A stretch of 13,255 nt of DNA. It comes from DAOTVS01 sp034436375. Lineage in GTDB: Bacteria; Chloroflexota; Anaerolineae; SpSt-313. Positions 1 through 7,765 of the stretch are shown here, one piece after another. The notes under the pieces are model-generated. The model was not told the DNA's origin. It did not search any database and saw only the letters and a list, made by a program, of their open reading frames with translations. The stretch lies in assembly GCA_034436375.1 (NCBI GenBank), contig DAOTVS010000295.1:1-13255 (forward strand), in the 5' to 3' direction. How positions within the stretch are numbered: position 1 is the first letter of the stretch; every line of letters starts with the position of its first letter. The translations under genes were made by a program, and so were the position numbers.

Positions 1-229
1 CATTGGCGCAAAGCCGAAGAAGTCCCGCGGAGAGCGTCGGATGCACGGGTTGGACCTTGGGGCGCTGTCCGGCGGGCGGAACGAACACCTGCCCTCAGAC
101 GTCAAAGCCTTGGCTTCGCGCCAGGGACCTCCAGTCGCGTGCGAAGCGCGATGCCCGGATTGGATCCGCGCCCCGATGGGTAAGTACGGCTGTAGTGCCA
201 GCCGGCAGTTGCCCGGGAGGGCCCCGGCG
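1..229. other. left-edge non-coding stretch downstream of the archaellum operon
   Basis: No gene is supported here. Open frames exist on the plus strand, but they lack a convincing ribosome binding site, have composition biased to Arg, Pro, Gly and Ser, and show no recognisable motif; one runs into the 3' end of the peptidase gene. The stretch is the 3' side of the minus-strand operon. A 5-bp stem at 213-227 has no T tract in the operon direction, so I do not call it a terminator. Confidence 0.5.
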
Positions 230-856
230 CTATTTTCGGAGTAGAGTAGAAAGTGGGTTATAGAACAAAGCGACAATGGCGCCCAGACAGAGAAAGGGCG
301 CGTAGGGCAATTGGCTGCCGCGCTCTCCACGGCGGGTGATGATGAGCGCGATGGATGTAACGCCCCCGACTATGATGCCCAGCGACACTGGCCAGAGGAC
401 CAGCGGAAAGCCCGCGCACAGCCCGATGAGGGCCGCCAGTTTGATATCGCCGCCGCCCAGGCTGCCAGGCCGCAGCAAAGCGACGAGCAGAAAAGGCGCC
501 AGGCCGACCACGCCACCCAGAAGGGCACCGAGGGTTTGCCCACGGGGGGGGACGGCGTGGAAGAGCAAGACGATAATCGCTGCAGGGCCCAGCAGCACAT
601 TGGGGATGATGCGGTGCTTGAGATCAATTGCGGCGATCAGCAGGAGGAAGCACAAGGCCGCGGCCAAGGGCAACCGCTGCTCCAGCGGGCCGCTGGCGCT
701 GTAGAGCCACACGAACGCGAAGGTCGCCGAAAGCATGATTGCCACCCCAAACCAACGGTGACCCGGTTGCTGCGAGCCCAGGTGAGGCCAACGATCAGCC
801 GCCCGGTTGATCAGGCTTCCGGCGGCGAACCCAATGAGCGCCCAGGCAAGCATCAT
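230..856 (-). CDS. A24-family prepilin peptidase (archaellin/prepilin signal peptidase)
   Basis: This is a 208-residue polytopic membrane aspartyl protease that would remove the class III signal peptide of the archaellin and perhaps of ArlF/ArlG-like proteins. Both catalytic Asp motifs are visible: D78 in IDLKHRIIPN and D137 in GGGDIK (the GxGD motif). An N-terminal GSLINRAADRWP segment and a C-terminal PYAPFLCLGAI segment resemble bacterial PilD/TadV-type enzymes. The four-Cys zinc-binding N-terminal insert of classical PilD is absent, and so is the large cytoplasmic insert of archaeal ArlK/FlaK, as far as can be judged by eye. The start overlaps the stop of the preceding gene in an ATGATG arrangement (ATG at 856 or 853), implying translational coupling. 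It is the last gene of the operon. The family call is secure; the substrate is inferred from context. Confidence 0.9.
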   Translation of the reverse strand: MMLAWALIGFAAGSLINRAADRWPHLGSQQPGHRWFGVAIMLSATFAFVWLYSASGPLEQRLPLAAALCFLLLIAAIDLKHRIIPNVLLGPAAIIVLLFHAVPPRGQTLGALLGGVVGLAPFLLVALLRPGSLGGGDIKLAALIGLCAGFPLVLWPVSLGIIVGGVTSIALIITRRGERGSQLPYAPFLCLGAIVALFYNPLSTLLRK

Positions 857-2070
857 GGTTCGGCGGCCTCCCTCCTGTGGCTATACTTGAGCCGATTGAG
901 GACCGACTTGGATTTCTGCACCAGGTCCACAATATCTACAGTTTGGGCGTAGCCGGCCAGCGCATCGCGGTGTGGGTCCGACACAAGGGCCCCCTCCAGC
1001 AAGTCCGCCAGGAGGTCTTGACCTTCCAGATGCTCTTCCTCCTCTGCGTCCTCGTCTTCCTCTGCGATGGAGCTGGCGGCCTCTGGTTTGGACGGCTCGC
1101 CCTCTGACGACGCCTTTTCTGCCTTATCCCCTTGAGGCGTATCCTTTTTCCTGGCGCCCTCAGAGGCCTTCTTCACCTTGGGGTCCGCCGAGCTCTCTTC
1201 CGCCTTCTTGCCATCCGCAGGGACTCGCTCTACTTTGCGCTCACCGGTTGGGGCACCCGCCTTTGGCCCCTCGGTCGGCTTGCCCGGCTCATCTTCTTTC
1301 CCCTGCTGGTCTTGCCCAGCTTGGGCTACCAGCTGCCCCTTATCTGGGCCGGGCGCAGCCGATGGAACTGCAGTCTCCTGTTCTATCTCCTGCACGGCCT
1401 CCAGCCAGGGCGCAACCAATTTGCCCTCGCCCGCTGGCAGCGCGTGGCCGGTGTGCTGTTGCTGTTCCTCTTTCCCCTTGCCGATGTGGCCGAGATGAGG
1501 GATTGCGGGAACGATCAATGCCGCCGCCAGCAGGAGCGCGGCCAACGCGGCGCTGGCCAGGATGGGCTTCTGCCTCAGTATGGAATCCCACAGGGATGGC
1601 GTGGCATCCTCTATCGACAGGGTCTGTTGGAGTGCCGCCAGGGTGGCGTTTGCGTCGGGGTTGGGGGCTTCGCTCTCCATGACCGCCAGCAGGTGCGACA
1701 GAGACTGTGGGTCCCAACCTGCCAGGTCCGACTGTGCCTGGGCGGCATCTCCCGTCCGCGCGTATTCCGCCGCGACCAGTGCGACGTACCTTTTCTGATA
1801 AGCCTCCTGCATGTCCCACGGGCTGCACTCCACCCACCCAACCGGCCAGAGCCCCCAGCCGATCACGAGCCATCCCAACAGGATGCCGCCGACCAGTGCG
1901 AGGCTGACAGCGTATCTCCTGAACGGTGACTGCGACAGGAAGAGCCGTTTTTGTGGCCTCTGCGGGCTATCCAGGTCCGCGAGCAGGGCCTGGGCCTCGG
2001 CTTCCCGCCAAGCCTCTCGGGCTGCGGCATCCGCAGCGATTCGTCCGTGTTCACGGTCATTGGTTGCCAT
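853..2070 (-). CDS. two-transmembrane protein with long charged cytoplasmic tail, archaellum-operon accessory
   Basis: A 405-residue protein that I do not recognise as any archaeal Arl component. Visible parts are a polar N-terminus (1-50), a first membrane segment (about 53-73, preceded by RR, so N-terminus probably inside), an extracytoplasmic domain (about 77-167) with WPVGWVECSPWDMQEAYQ and YVALVAAEYARTGD, and a second membrane segment (168-190). A tail of about 210 residues rich in Lys, Glu, Pro, Ala and Ser follows, with an acidic run near 340-355 and a more ordered end (about 355-400). From memory, the W-P...P..M...Y...YV.LVA..YA.TGD pattern recurs in Chloroflexota membrane proteins; this needs a search. 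It starts one base after the arlJ stop with AGGAGG just upstream, and its stop overlaps the peptidase start. It may be a lineage-specific membrane anchor or scaffold of the motor; this is inference. Confidence 0.8.
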   Translation of the reverse strand: MATNDREHGRIAADAAAREAWREAEAQALLADLDSPQRPQKRLFLSQSPFRRYAVSLALVGGILLGWLVIGWGLWPVGWVECSPWDMQEAYQKRYVALVAAEYARTGDAAQAQSDLAGWDPQSLSHLLAVMESEAPNPDANATLAALQQTLSIEDATPSLWDSILRQKPILASAALAALLLAAALIVPAIPHLGHIGKGKEEQQQHTGHALPAGEGKLVAPWLEAVQEIEQETAVPSAAPGPDKGQLVAQAGQDQQGKEDEPGKPTEGPKAGAPTGERKVERVPADGKKAEESSADPKVKKASEGARKKDTPQGDKAEKASSEGEPSKPEAASSIAEEDEDAEEEEHLEGQDLLADLLEGALVSDPHRDALAGYAQTVDIVDLVQKSKSVLNRLKYSHRREAAEP

Positions 2071-2071
2071 G

Positions 2072-3571
2072 TCATCCTCCTACCTTGAGCAGTGAGGCCA
2101 CGAAGGGGGGCATGATCAGGAAGCTGATCCCCGACAGCGCCAGCAGGATCGAGAGGTAGAAGGATGCTTTGAGAATGTGCCCGCCGTCGGCGGCGATGAT
2201 CGCGTAGGCATTGATGGCAGCGAGGACGATGACCATGGCATAGGTGAGTGTGCCCAGGGTGCCGAGCATGGGGCTGCCGAAGCTGAGCATCGGCAGTTGC
2301 ATGCTGCTCAGCGACTCTTGTTGCTGCAGCTCGGCCGAAGCCCTGGTCACCATCAGGTTAAAGTTGCGGATGACCTCCAGAATGATGATCATGAGCGCCC
2401 CGATCGCGCCGTGCATGACGATCGTCAGGTTCGCAAAGGTGGAGGCCGTCACCTTGCGCCTGGCCCGGATCATCACTTCGGTTGTGGCAAACTGGCTGCA
2501 GAGTGAGCCCACCTTTTCCGCATCGCCGCCCAGCTCAATCGCATCGTGGAAGATCCTGATCGTGTCGGCGATCAGCCGGCTGCCGGTCTCGGTCGCGAAT
2601 TTCTTCCAACAGAGGGAGGGGGGCATCGCTGCCTTGAGCCGCCAGCCGAGCCTCTGAGTATCCGGAAGGAGGGCTGGGAATGAGCTAAGGTCCATCTGGT
2701 TGAGCGCTTCGGCGAGCGTGGTGCCCGTGGCTACCGTCATAGCGCCAAAGGAGCGGAGGAAGGGGCCGATTTCCTTGTCCTTCCGCTCGACCTCCTTGGC
2801 GGCCTGCATACTGAGAATGCCCAGCGGCAGCAGGAACAGGCCGCCGATGACCAGCACCCAACCCAACCTGACGCCGAGCACGGCGAGCAACAGGCAAACG
2901 AGGACAGCGGCAGGGGTTGTGATCTGCGCCAACAGGAGGGCCAGGCGCTGCTTGCGCGAGCCGTCGCTCCTGAAGAAAGATTCGGGCTCGCTCGGTGCGG
3001 CACGCGAGATGACCCAGGCCCCGCCCGAGCTGGATAGGATGGCGATTAGCACCAACACGATGATGATGCTGGTCCCCAAGTCATAGATCATCGTGGAAGT
3101 GAGGTTGACGATGATGATCAGGGCTGCCGAGACCATGATGGCGCCATAGGCATCGGTCCATTTGGTGAGTGAAGCCAGGTCTCGCTCCGATTGCTTTTCA
3201 TACACCTCCCGCTGTACCTCAGATTCCTCGGAAAGGAAGTTCACTTCCGGGTGCCCTGAGGAGAGGGCGTCGGCAAAGCGCAGCAAGAAGGTGCGCATGG
3301 CCTCCGATCTGGATTTTTGGCCCACGACAATGCACGCGGAGGGGTAGTTGTAGCCCAGCTTCTCGCAAAGCAGATGGATGCGCCGGAAGTACTCGGCTGG
3401 GGCCCGCAGCAAGGCGGACGCCATCTGGAACAGCTTGCCCCTGGAAACCCCTGCTGAAGCGGCGGCCGACATGTAGATCAGCTGGAAGAAGAGGTCAAAC
3501 TCCGAGGGGATGCTAAACGATTCCCTGTTTGCGGGCCTCGGTAATGACCTGGAAGAGCTGGTGGAAGCCAT
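2072..3571 (-). CDS. arlJ: ArlJ (FlaJ) archaellum membrane platform protein
   Basis: A 499-residue polytopic membrane protein of the T2SSF/ArlJ family, the platform on which the ArlI ATPase assembles and rotates the filament. There are two T2SSF-like cytoplasmic regions: an N-terminal helical one (about 30-140) and a second (about 266-380) beginning FLRSFGAMTVATGTTLAEAL, typical of the family. Membrane segments lie at about 142-162, 167-188, 219-257 (two helices), 381-402, 441-462 and 468-492, giving the long two-domain ArlJ layout rather than the shorter PilC/TadB type. The ATG at 3571 is preceded by a strong AAGAAGGGGGG ribosome site (3587-3577) inside the arlI gene, so the reading frames overlap by 59 bases. 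An in-frame TTG immediately upstream (3574) is an alternative start. Position next to arlI and sequence both support the call. Confidence 0.93.
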   Translation of the reverse strand: MASTSSSRSLPRPANRESFSIPSEFDLFFQLIYMSAAASAGVSRGKLFQMASALLRAPAEYFRRIHLLCEKLGYNYPSACIVVGQKSRSEAMRTFLLRFADALSSGHPEVNFLSEESEVQREVYEKQSERDLASLTKWTDAYGAIMVSAALIIIVNLTSTMIYDLGTSIIIVLVLIAILSSSGGAWVISRAAPSEPESFFRSDGSRKQRLALLLAQITTPAAVLVCLLLAVLGVRLGWVLVIGGLFLLPLGILSMQAAKEVERKDKEIGPFLRSFGAMTVATGTTLAEALNQMDLSSFPALLPDTQRLGWRLKAAMPPSLCWKKFATETGSRLIADTIRIFHDAIELGGDAEKVGSLCSQFATTEVMIRARRKVTASTFANLTIVMHGAIGALMIIILEVIRNFNLMVTRASAELQQQESLSSMQLPMLSFGSPMLGTLGTLTYAMVIVLAAINAYAIIAADGGHILKASFYLSILLALSGISFLIMPPFVASLLKVGG

Positions 3572-5192
3572 CAATGCCCCCCTTCTTGTGCAGTCTCTCT
3601 AGAATCCTGGCCCTCTTTTCGAGTTCCTGGTAGATCTCCCTTTTCCGGTTGTCCGGCAGGTTGCGCCTCTTGGCGAGCTTTTCTTCCAGAACATAGCTGT
3701 TCTGGTTTCCGGGGAACTCGAAGGTATCGTCATCTGGCCGCCAGCGAAAGACTGTGATAAACGCAAAGCTATCGGACTTGGTCTCATATTCCACAATCTC
3801 ATTGATACTGAGCACGCGGCGCACGGTCTTGCCGTCGGGTCCCCGGACGGCCGACTGGATGATGACGATATCCAGGTTGTCGATGTAGGTCTTGGGCACG
3901 TTGATTGGGTTACCCGTGAGGCGCTGGATCAGCTTTTGCACCGAAGCGGCGTGGAAGGTGGCCATAACACCGTGCCCCGTCTGCATGGCCTGGAAGGCGA
4001 TGTTTCCTTCGATGCCGCGGATCTCGCCGATCATGATGCGATCTGGACGTTGGCGGAGGGCGGCCCGCAGAAGGGCAAACATATCGACGGAAGCGCCCTT
4101 GTCGGAGCCGCCCATATCGCGGACGACCTCACGCAGCCAGTTGGCCTGGGGCATCTGCAGCTCGGGCGTGTCCTCGATGCTGACCACCTTCGACTCGCTG
4201 CGGATAAAGGTGGTCAGGGCGTTGAGCAGGGTTGTCTTGCCCGAGGCTGTCTCTCCACATACAAAGACATTCAGGTTTTCTTCGATGGCCATCCACAGGT
4301 ACGCGGCCATGGTATAGTTCAGGCTGCCGAACTTGATCAATTGGACGATGCTGAGTGGCTCTTCGCTGAATTTGCGGATCGTAAAGTTGCTGCCGCGCTT
4401 GGCGATCTCGCGACCATAGACAATATTGATGCGGGAGCCATCGGGAAGCACCGCATCAACGATGGGGGTGCGCAGCGTGACGGGCCGTTTGATCCGCTCT
4501 CCCAGCCAGACCACATATTCGTCCAGTTCGTCCAACGATGTAAAGGCGATCGATGTCTTGACGCTCTTGAAGATCTTGTGCTCGACAAAGATGCTGCCCA
4601 TGCCGCTGCAGCTGATATCCTCAATGTAGGGGTCAAGGAGCAGCGGCTCCAGGATACTGAGGCCGATCTTGTCGCGCAGCGTCAGGTAGCGTATCGCCTC
4701 CATCTGGGGGCGCGTGACGTGGAGCATGCCATTGTTCTGGCCGGGGCGGGTGGTGCAGACCTTGCTCAGGCTACGGAGGAAGATCTCGCCACGCTTTTCC
4801 TCCGGAGCCTGGCCGATCTCCTCTGCATAGTCGAGGAGCCTGAAGTCGACCTCCTGCAGCAGGCCATCCAGCTCGACGGGCAGGTCAGGCGTGATGGCGA
4901 TATAGGTATCGCGGGTGTTGTTGGGATCGGGACAGATGTGGATGAACAATCCCTGCTTGATCGGGTAGATCAGGTTGCGCACCGGTAGATTCTGCAGCGA
5001 ACGTGAGAGCTCGGGATAGTATTGGGGAACGCCGAACTGCTCAGTTGGGAATCCTTCCAGATAGGCGCGCAGGTAGAATTTCTCCCGGGCCACTTTTTGC
5101 AGCGCCGGGGGATATTTGGAGAGCTGGCTGGCGGCTTGCGGCCGCCTCCGTGTGATCCTTTCTTTGGGAAAAGGCAGCAGGTTCTCTGGCAT
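3513..5192 (-). CDS. arlI: ArlI (FlaI) archaellum assembly and rotation ATPase
   Basis: A 559-residue secretion-type hexameric ATPase (PilT/VirB11 superfamily, ArlI branch) that powers filament assembly and rotation in archaea. The N-terminal domain (about 30-200) precedes the catalytic domain. Visible motifs are Walker A GETASGKT (313-320), an Asp box SIEDTPEL (338-345), a Walker B-type RIMIGEIRG (385-393) and a His box TGHGVMATFHA (405-415). All key residues are present, so it should be active. A basic, helical C-terminal extension (about 505-559) follows the ATPase core. It starts 7 bases after the arlH stop, with AGGGA about 11 bases upstream, and its end overlaps arlJ. A TadA or GspE relative is the alternative, but adjacency to ArlH, ArlF and ArlG excludes those systems. 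Confidence 0.95.
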   Translation of the reverse strand: MPENLLPFPKERITRRRPQAASQLSKYPPALQKVAREKFYLRAYLEGFPTEQFGVPQYYPELSRSLQNLPVRNLIYPIKQGLFIHICPDPNNTRDTYIAITPDLPVELDGLLQEVDFRLLDYAEEIGQAPEEKRGEIFLRSLSKVCTTRPGQNNGMLHVTRPQMEAIRYLTLRDKIGLSILEPLLLDPYIEDISCSGMGSIFVEHKIFKSVKTSIAFTSLDELDEYVVWLGERIKRPVTLRTPIVDAVLPDGSRINIVYGREIAKRGSNFTIRKFSEEPLSIVQLIKFGSLNYTMAAYLWMAIEENLNVFVCGETASGKTTLLNALTTFIRSESKVVSIEDTPELQMPQANWLREVVRDMGGSDKGASVDMFALLRAALRQRPDRIMIGEIRGIEGNIAFQAMQTGHGVMATFHAASVQKLIQRLTGNPINVPKTYIDNLDIVIIQSAVRGPDGKTVRRVLSINEIVEYETKSDSFAFITVFRWRPDDDTFEFPGNQNSYVLEEKLAKRRNLPDNRKREIYQELEKRARILERLHKKGGIDGFHQLFQVITEARKQGIV

Positions 5193-5199
5193 GCGCGGT

Positions 5200-5901
5200 T
5201 TATCCCTGGGCCTTGCTGAGTGGGATGATCCTCATTCCCAGCCCGGGCTCGACCTCAAAGCTGACGATGTTGCCGGTGTTCTTGCTGGCACCCCTGACCT
5301 TGGCGACTTCCATGACCTTGACCAGCTTGGAGCGCACCTCTTCGGTGCGCAGGGCCAGGTGAGCATCACACACGGCGGTGAGGCGAACCAAGAGTTCGCT
5401 CGACACGGCATGCGAATGGATGACGTTCACAATGGTCAGGCCGTCTGAGCACAGGCGTTTGCAGCCTTCGAAAAAGGCGAGCACATCGGTAGTCGGCGTG
5501 GAAAGGATGAACGGCGTGAGGGCATCCACAAACACGATGTCGCGGCTGCGGGCCTGCTCGTTCCGGATGGCCTGCAACAGGCGGTTGAGGGCGCCTTTCT
5601 TCGAGCGAGCCAGCTCCATCGGGTATACCCTGAGCCGGCGCAGCAGCAAATAGTCCAGCACATCGATATTGAGGCTCTGCATCTGCTTGATCAGGCTTTT
5701 CACCGTGTTCTCAGTCGTGAAGAACGAAAGCTGGTAGCCGTCGCATAGGGAGCCCCACATCATCTGCTGGGTGAGCACCGACTTGCCAGCATGGGATTGC
5801 CCATCGACCAGGGTGAGCGAGCCAAGCGGGATGCCCCCCGCCATCTTGCTGTCGATCTCAAAGTTGCCGGTCGACACGACCAGCTTTTTCTGTTCAGCCA
5901 T
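5200..5901 (-). CDS. arlH: ArlH (FlaH) RecA/KaiC-like motor regulator
   Basis: A 233-residue KaiC/RecA-fold protein. In archaea ArlH binds ATP, forms a ring under ArlI and regulates the motor. Walker A is GQSHAGKS (34-41). The Walker B strand is DIVFVDALTP (121-130, Asp126), and FFTTENT (60-66) supplies acidic residues at the position used by KaiC-like proteins. Length and the N-terminal pattern (STGNFEIDSKMAGGIPLGSL) match archaeal ArlH. ATG at 5901 has GGAAGG upstream, 25 bases after the arlF stop. ArlH is diagnostic: type IV pilus, T2SS and Tad systems do not carry it. An unrelated KaiC paralogue is unlikely given its place between arlF and arlI. Confidence 0.93.
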   Translation of the reverse strand: MAEQKKLVVSTGNFEIDSKMAGGIPLGSLTLVDGQSHAGKSVLTQQMMWGSLCDGYQLSFFTTENTVKSLIKQMQSLNIDVLDYLLLRRLRVYPMELARSKKGALNRLLQAIRNEQARSRDIVFVDALTPFILSTPTTDVLAFFEGCKRLCSDGLTIVNVIHSHAVSSELLVRLTAVCDAHLALRTEEVRSKLVKVMEVAKVRGASKNTGNIVSFEVEPGLGMRIIPLSKAQG

Positions 5902-5925
5902 AGGGCCATGCCTTCCCGTTCTGGA

Positions 5926-6447
5926 CTATGAAGTCAAGGCGATGGAGATGCTGACGCCGTTCGGCGTGGCGATTGTCGCGATGCTTGTGGTTCCCGCCTT
6001 TACCGGTTGCGCCGTCTTGATCTGGATGACCATCTCTTCCCCGGGATCCAGGATCCCCGGCTCGATGGCTTCGGGGATGGCTCGAGCGGCATCCTGGTAG
6101 ATGCCCATCACCGTCCATTGACCTGGCCCGGGAGCGGAGGCCTTGACGTAGGGATACCACTCCACAGAGCGCCCGGCGGCGGTATCGTATTGCAGGAGGA
6201 CGTCCCAATGCGCAAAGTCGGCCAGCCGGACGTGCCCGTCGTTCTTGACCGTGACATCCACCACGTCGCTGGCGATTGTGCCGCTGATGGGCACCACGCT
6301 GGTCCTGGCGCGCTCGCCCACGCGCTCTTGCATAGCTTGCCAGGAAACGGCAATCCCCTGTTGGGTGCTGAGCCAGGCCTGGGCCAACGAGAGAGCAGCA
6401 AAGAGGACGAGGGTCAGAATTATCAATGCTGTAACCGCTTGCTCCAT
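5926..6447 (-). CDS. arlF: ArlF (FlaF)-like archaellum anchor protein
   Basis: A 173-residue protein with one N-terminal membrane helix (about 4-25) starting almost at the first residue, followed by an all-beta extracytoplasmic domain. Strand motif VTVKNDG (65-71) and the C-terminal TPNGVSI (161-167) resemble the beta-sandwich of archaeal ArlF/ArlG, which bind the S-layer or pseudoperiplasmic layer and act as stator-like anchors. I chose ATG 6447, four bases after the arlG stop, because it places the helix at the N-terminus as in the archaeal proteins and has GGGCGGG upstream. The ATG at 6480 would add 11 residues and overlap arlG. The F versus G assignment rests on the neighbouring protein being the better ArlG match. 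How it anchors in a bacterial envelope is unknown. Confidence 0.75.
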   Translation of the reverse strand: MEQAVTALIILTLVLFAALSLAQAWLSTQQGIAVSWQAMQERVGERARTSVVPISGTIASDVVDVTVKNDGHVRLADFAHWDVLLQYDTAAGRSVEWYPYVKASAPGPGQWTVMGIYQDAARAIPEAIEPGILDPGEEMVIQIKTAQPVKAGTTSIATIATPNGVSISIALTS

Positions 6448-6451
6448 CGTT

Positions 6452-6928
6452 TTACCCGCCCACGCTAAAATAGTACTCATCGGCCGTGCCGTTGGGCGTG
6501 ACCAGTTTGAAATAGTACCGCTCGCCGGCCGTCAAGGGATAGCTGAGATCAACGGTGATTTTCAGGGTGGCGGTAGGCTTCCATGCGGAGTCATTCTCTA
6601 CCGTATACTCCCAGTGCGGGACCCCGCTTCCATAGGGGATGAGCTGATAATTGCCTTCTGGCCCAAAGAAAACATCGCATCTTTCTATCGGCTTGATCGT
6701 CACCGAGCCGGTGTTCTTGACCCAGACGAGCGCCACATCGGTGTATTCGGGGGATTGGGTGGCGTGAATGACCGTGATCTGCGTGCGCAGGCCATCGTCA
6801 ATGCGCGCTCCCATCCCCACCAGCGCCCCGTTGCCCTGCACGACAGCCGGAAAAACGGCATTGAACACCAGCACAGCAGCGATCACCCCTGCCACGATCA
6901 TAAAGGTCGTAACGATCGCTTTATCCAA
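6452..6928 (-). CDS. arlG: ArlG (FlaG)-like archaellum anchor filament protein
   Basis: A 158-residue protein with an N-terminal membrane helix (about 4-28), then a beta-rich extracytoplasmic domain. GARIDDGLRTQITVI (40-54) followed by LVWVKNTGSVTI (67-78) and DVFFG (85-89) matches the pattern of archaeal ArlG (RTDIxII ... YVKNTGS ... DVxVDG), as does VTPNGTADEYYF near the C-terminus. I chose a TTG start at 6928: GGAGGAG lies about 7 bases upstream and the protein then begins directly at the helix. A GTG at 6970 opens the same frame 14 codons earlier but adds a basic stretch overlapping arlD/E. The start overlaps the arlD/E end by 8 bases. In archaea ArlG forms a filament capped by ArlF that contacts the surface layer. 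Confidence 0.78.
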   Translation of the reverse strand: MDKAIVTTFMIVAGVIAAVLVFNAVFPAVVQGNGALVGMGARIDDGLRTQITVIHATQSPEYTDVALVWVKNTGSVTIKPIERCDVFFGPEGNYQLIPYGSGVPHWEYTVENDSAWKPTATLKITVDLSYPLTAGERYYFKLVTPNGTADEYYFSVGG

Positions 6929-7718
6929 CCGTTGTCTCCTCCATGAGCCGGCGGGTTGATGCCGTGTCACTCTTTATGCCGAGGGCCTCTTCCAGTTTTG
7001 TGAGGGCATCGGATATGGCCCGCAAGCTCACCCGCTCTATCTGCGGTTCCTCGTCGCTGAGCGAGATCAGCTGCAGGAGAGCATCCGTGACGCTTGGCGC
7101 CAGGTGCCCCCCCTGAGCGTACACCTGGATGGCTTTGATCGTCCGTTCCCGGCCGATTCTCTCGACGCTGCCGCTGGCCCATGCCATCAGGCGCGCAACG
7201 GTGGCATCCTGAAACGCACCCGATCCTTCGTCTGTAGATGTCTGCCCCATTGCCAGAGCCGGCATCTGCGCGAGCGCCTGCACCGCTGATGGTGCAGGCG
7301 TTGCGATTACCGGTTTGGCTGGCGCCTGCCCCACTGGCAGGGCAGGCGCTGGAGAAGGCGCTGGCGCCACCACCTGGGCCGGCGCCTGGCTTGCTGGCGT
7401 CTGCAGGGCTGTCGGCGGCGGCATTTGCATGATCATTGGCGCCAGAGGTTCGGCAGGGGTTGGAGCAGCCTCTTTCTTTGTATCCGCTGCCGTCTCTTCC
7501 AGAGCCGCGCGCTCCACTCCGGAGGCCATGCTGTCGGAAGCTTCTTTTGGCCTGGAGGGCGTGGTTACGGGGCGCGCCAGAGACTCATCCGACCTGAGAT
7601 CAGGGTAGTAATGTATGAGGATTTGCTCCTGAATCTCCAGCAGCGTCTGGTGGATCTCATCTTTCAGGATGCGTAGCTCATCCTCCAGGACCTTCACTCT
7701 GTTATCCAGTGACGACAT
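6921..7718 (-). CDS. ArlD/E-like cytoplasmic protein with coiled coil and Pro/Ala linker
   Basis: A 265-residue soluble protein in three parts: an N-terminal coiled coil (about 3-36, VKVLEDELRILKDEIHQTLL), a low-complexity Pro/Ala/Gln linker (about 85-158), and a compact helical domain (about 172-217). The last contains ARLMAWASGSVERIGRERT, then YAQGGHLAPSVTDALLQL, matching the archaeal Arch_fla_DE pattern (LLxWxxFLxERVGRxxL...YYxxIGWISxxVxxxLL). In Euryarchaeota ArlC/D/E form a cytoplasmic ring around the motor that links it to chemotaxis through CheF. One protein here appears to combine an ArlC/D-type coiled coil with the ArlD/E domain. The ATG at 7718 is chosen because AGAGGTG lies 4 bases upstream; in-frame ATGs at 7736 and 7760 are less well placed. 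A helical tail (225-250) follows. No chemotaxis gene is visible in the window. Confidence 0.75.
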   Translation of the reverse strand: MSSLDNRVKVLEDELRILKDEIHQTLLEIQEQILIHYYPDLRSDESLARPVTTPSRPKEASDSMASGVERAALEETAADTKKEAAPTPAEPLAPMIMQMPPPTALQTPASQAPAQVVAPAPSPAPALPVGQAPAKPVIATPAPSAVQALAQMPALAMGQTSTDEGSGAFQDATVARLMAWASGSVERIGRERTIKAIQVYAQGGHLAPSVTDALLQLISLSDEEPQIERVSLRAISDALTKLEEALGIKSDTASTRRLMEETTVG

Positions 7719-7765
7719 GGGCACCTCTGTTACCATTCTGAGCGGGCAATCGCCTGGCACTAACG

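Noticed and set aside
213..227. CCGGG/CCCGG stem as operon terminator
   Set aside because: Only 5 bp and no T tract on the minus strand; the few Ts nearby lie on the opposite strand direction.
3..263. Plus-strand open frames at the left edge (3-263 and 41-244)
   Set aside because: No good ribosome site, composition typical of shadow frames, and the longer one overlaps the 3' end of the prepilin peptidase; no motif recognised.
311..1929. Long plus-strand open frames opposite the peptidase and the two-membrane protein
   Set aside because: They are antisense shadows of well-supported minus-strand genes in GC-rich DNA; translations are biased to Arg, Pro, Gly and Gln.
3513..5192. Tad pilus or type II secretion system interpretation of the ATPase and platform genes
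   Set aside because: The ArlH homologue, archaellin-type leader and ArlF/G-like proteins fit an archaellum; no secretin or Tad-specific genes are present.
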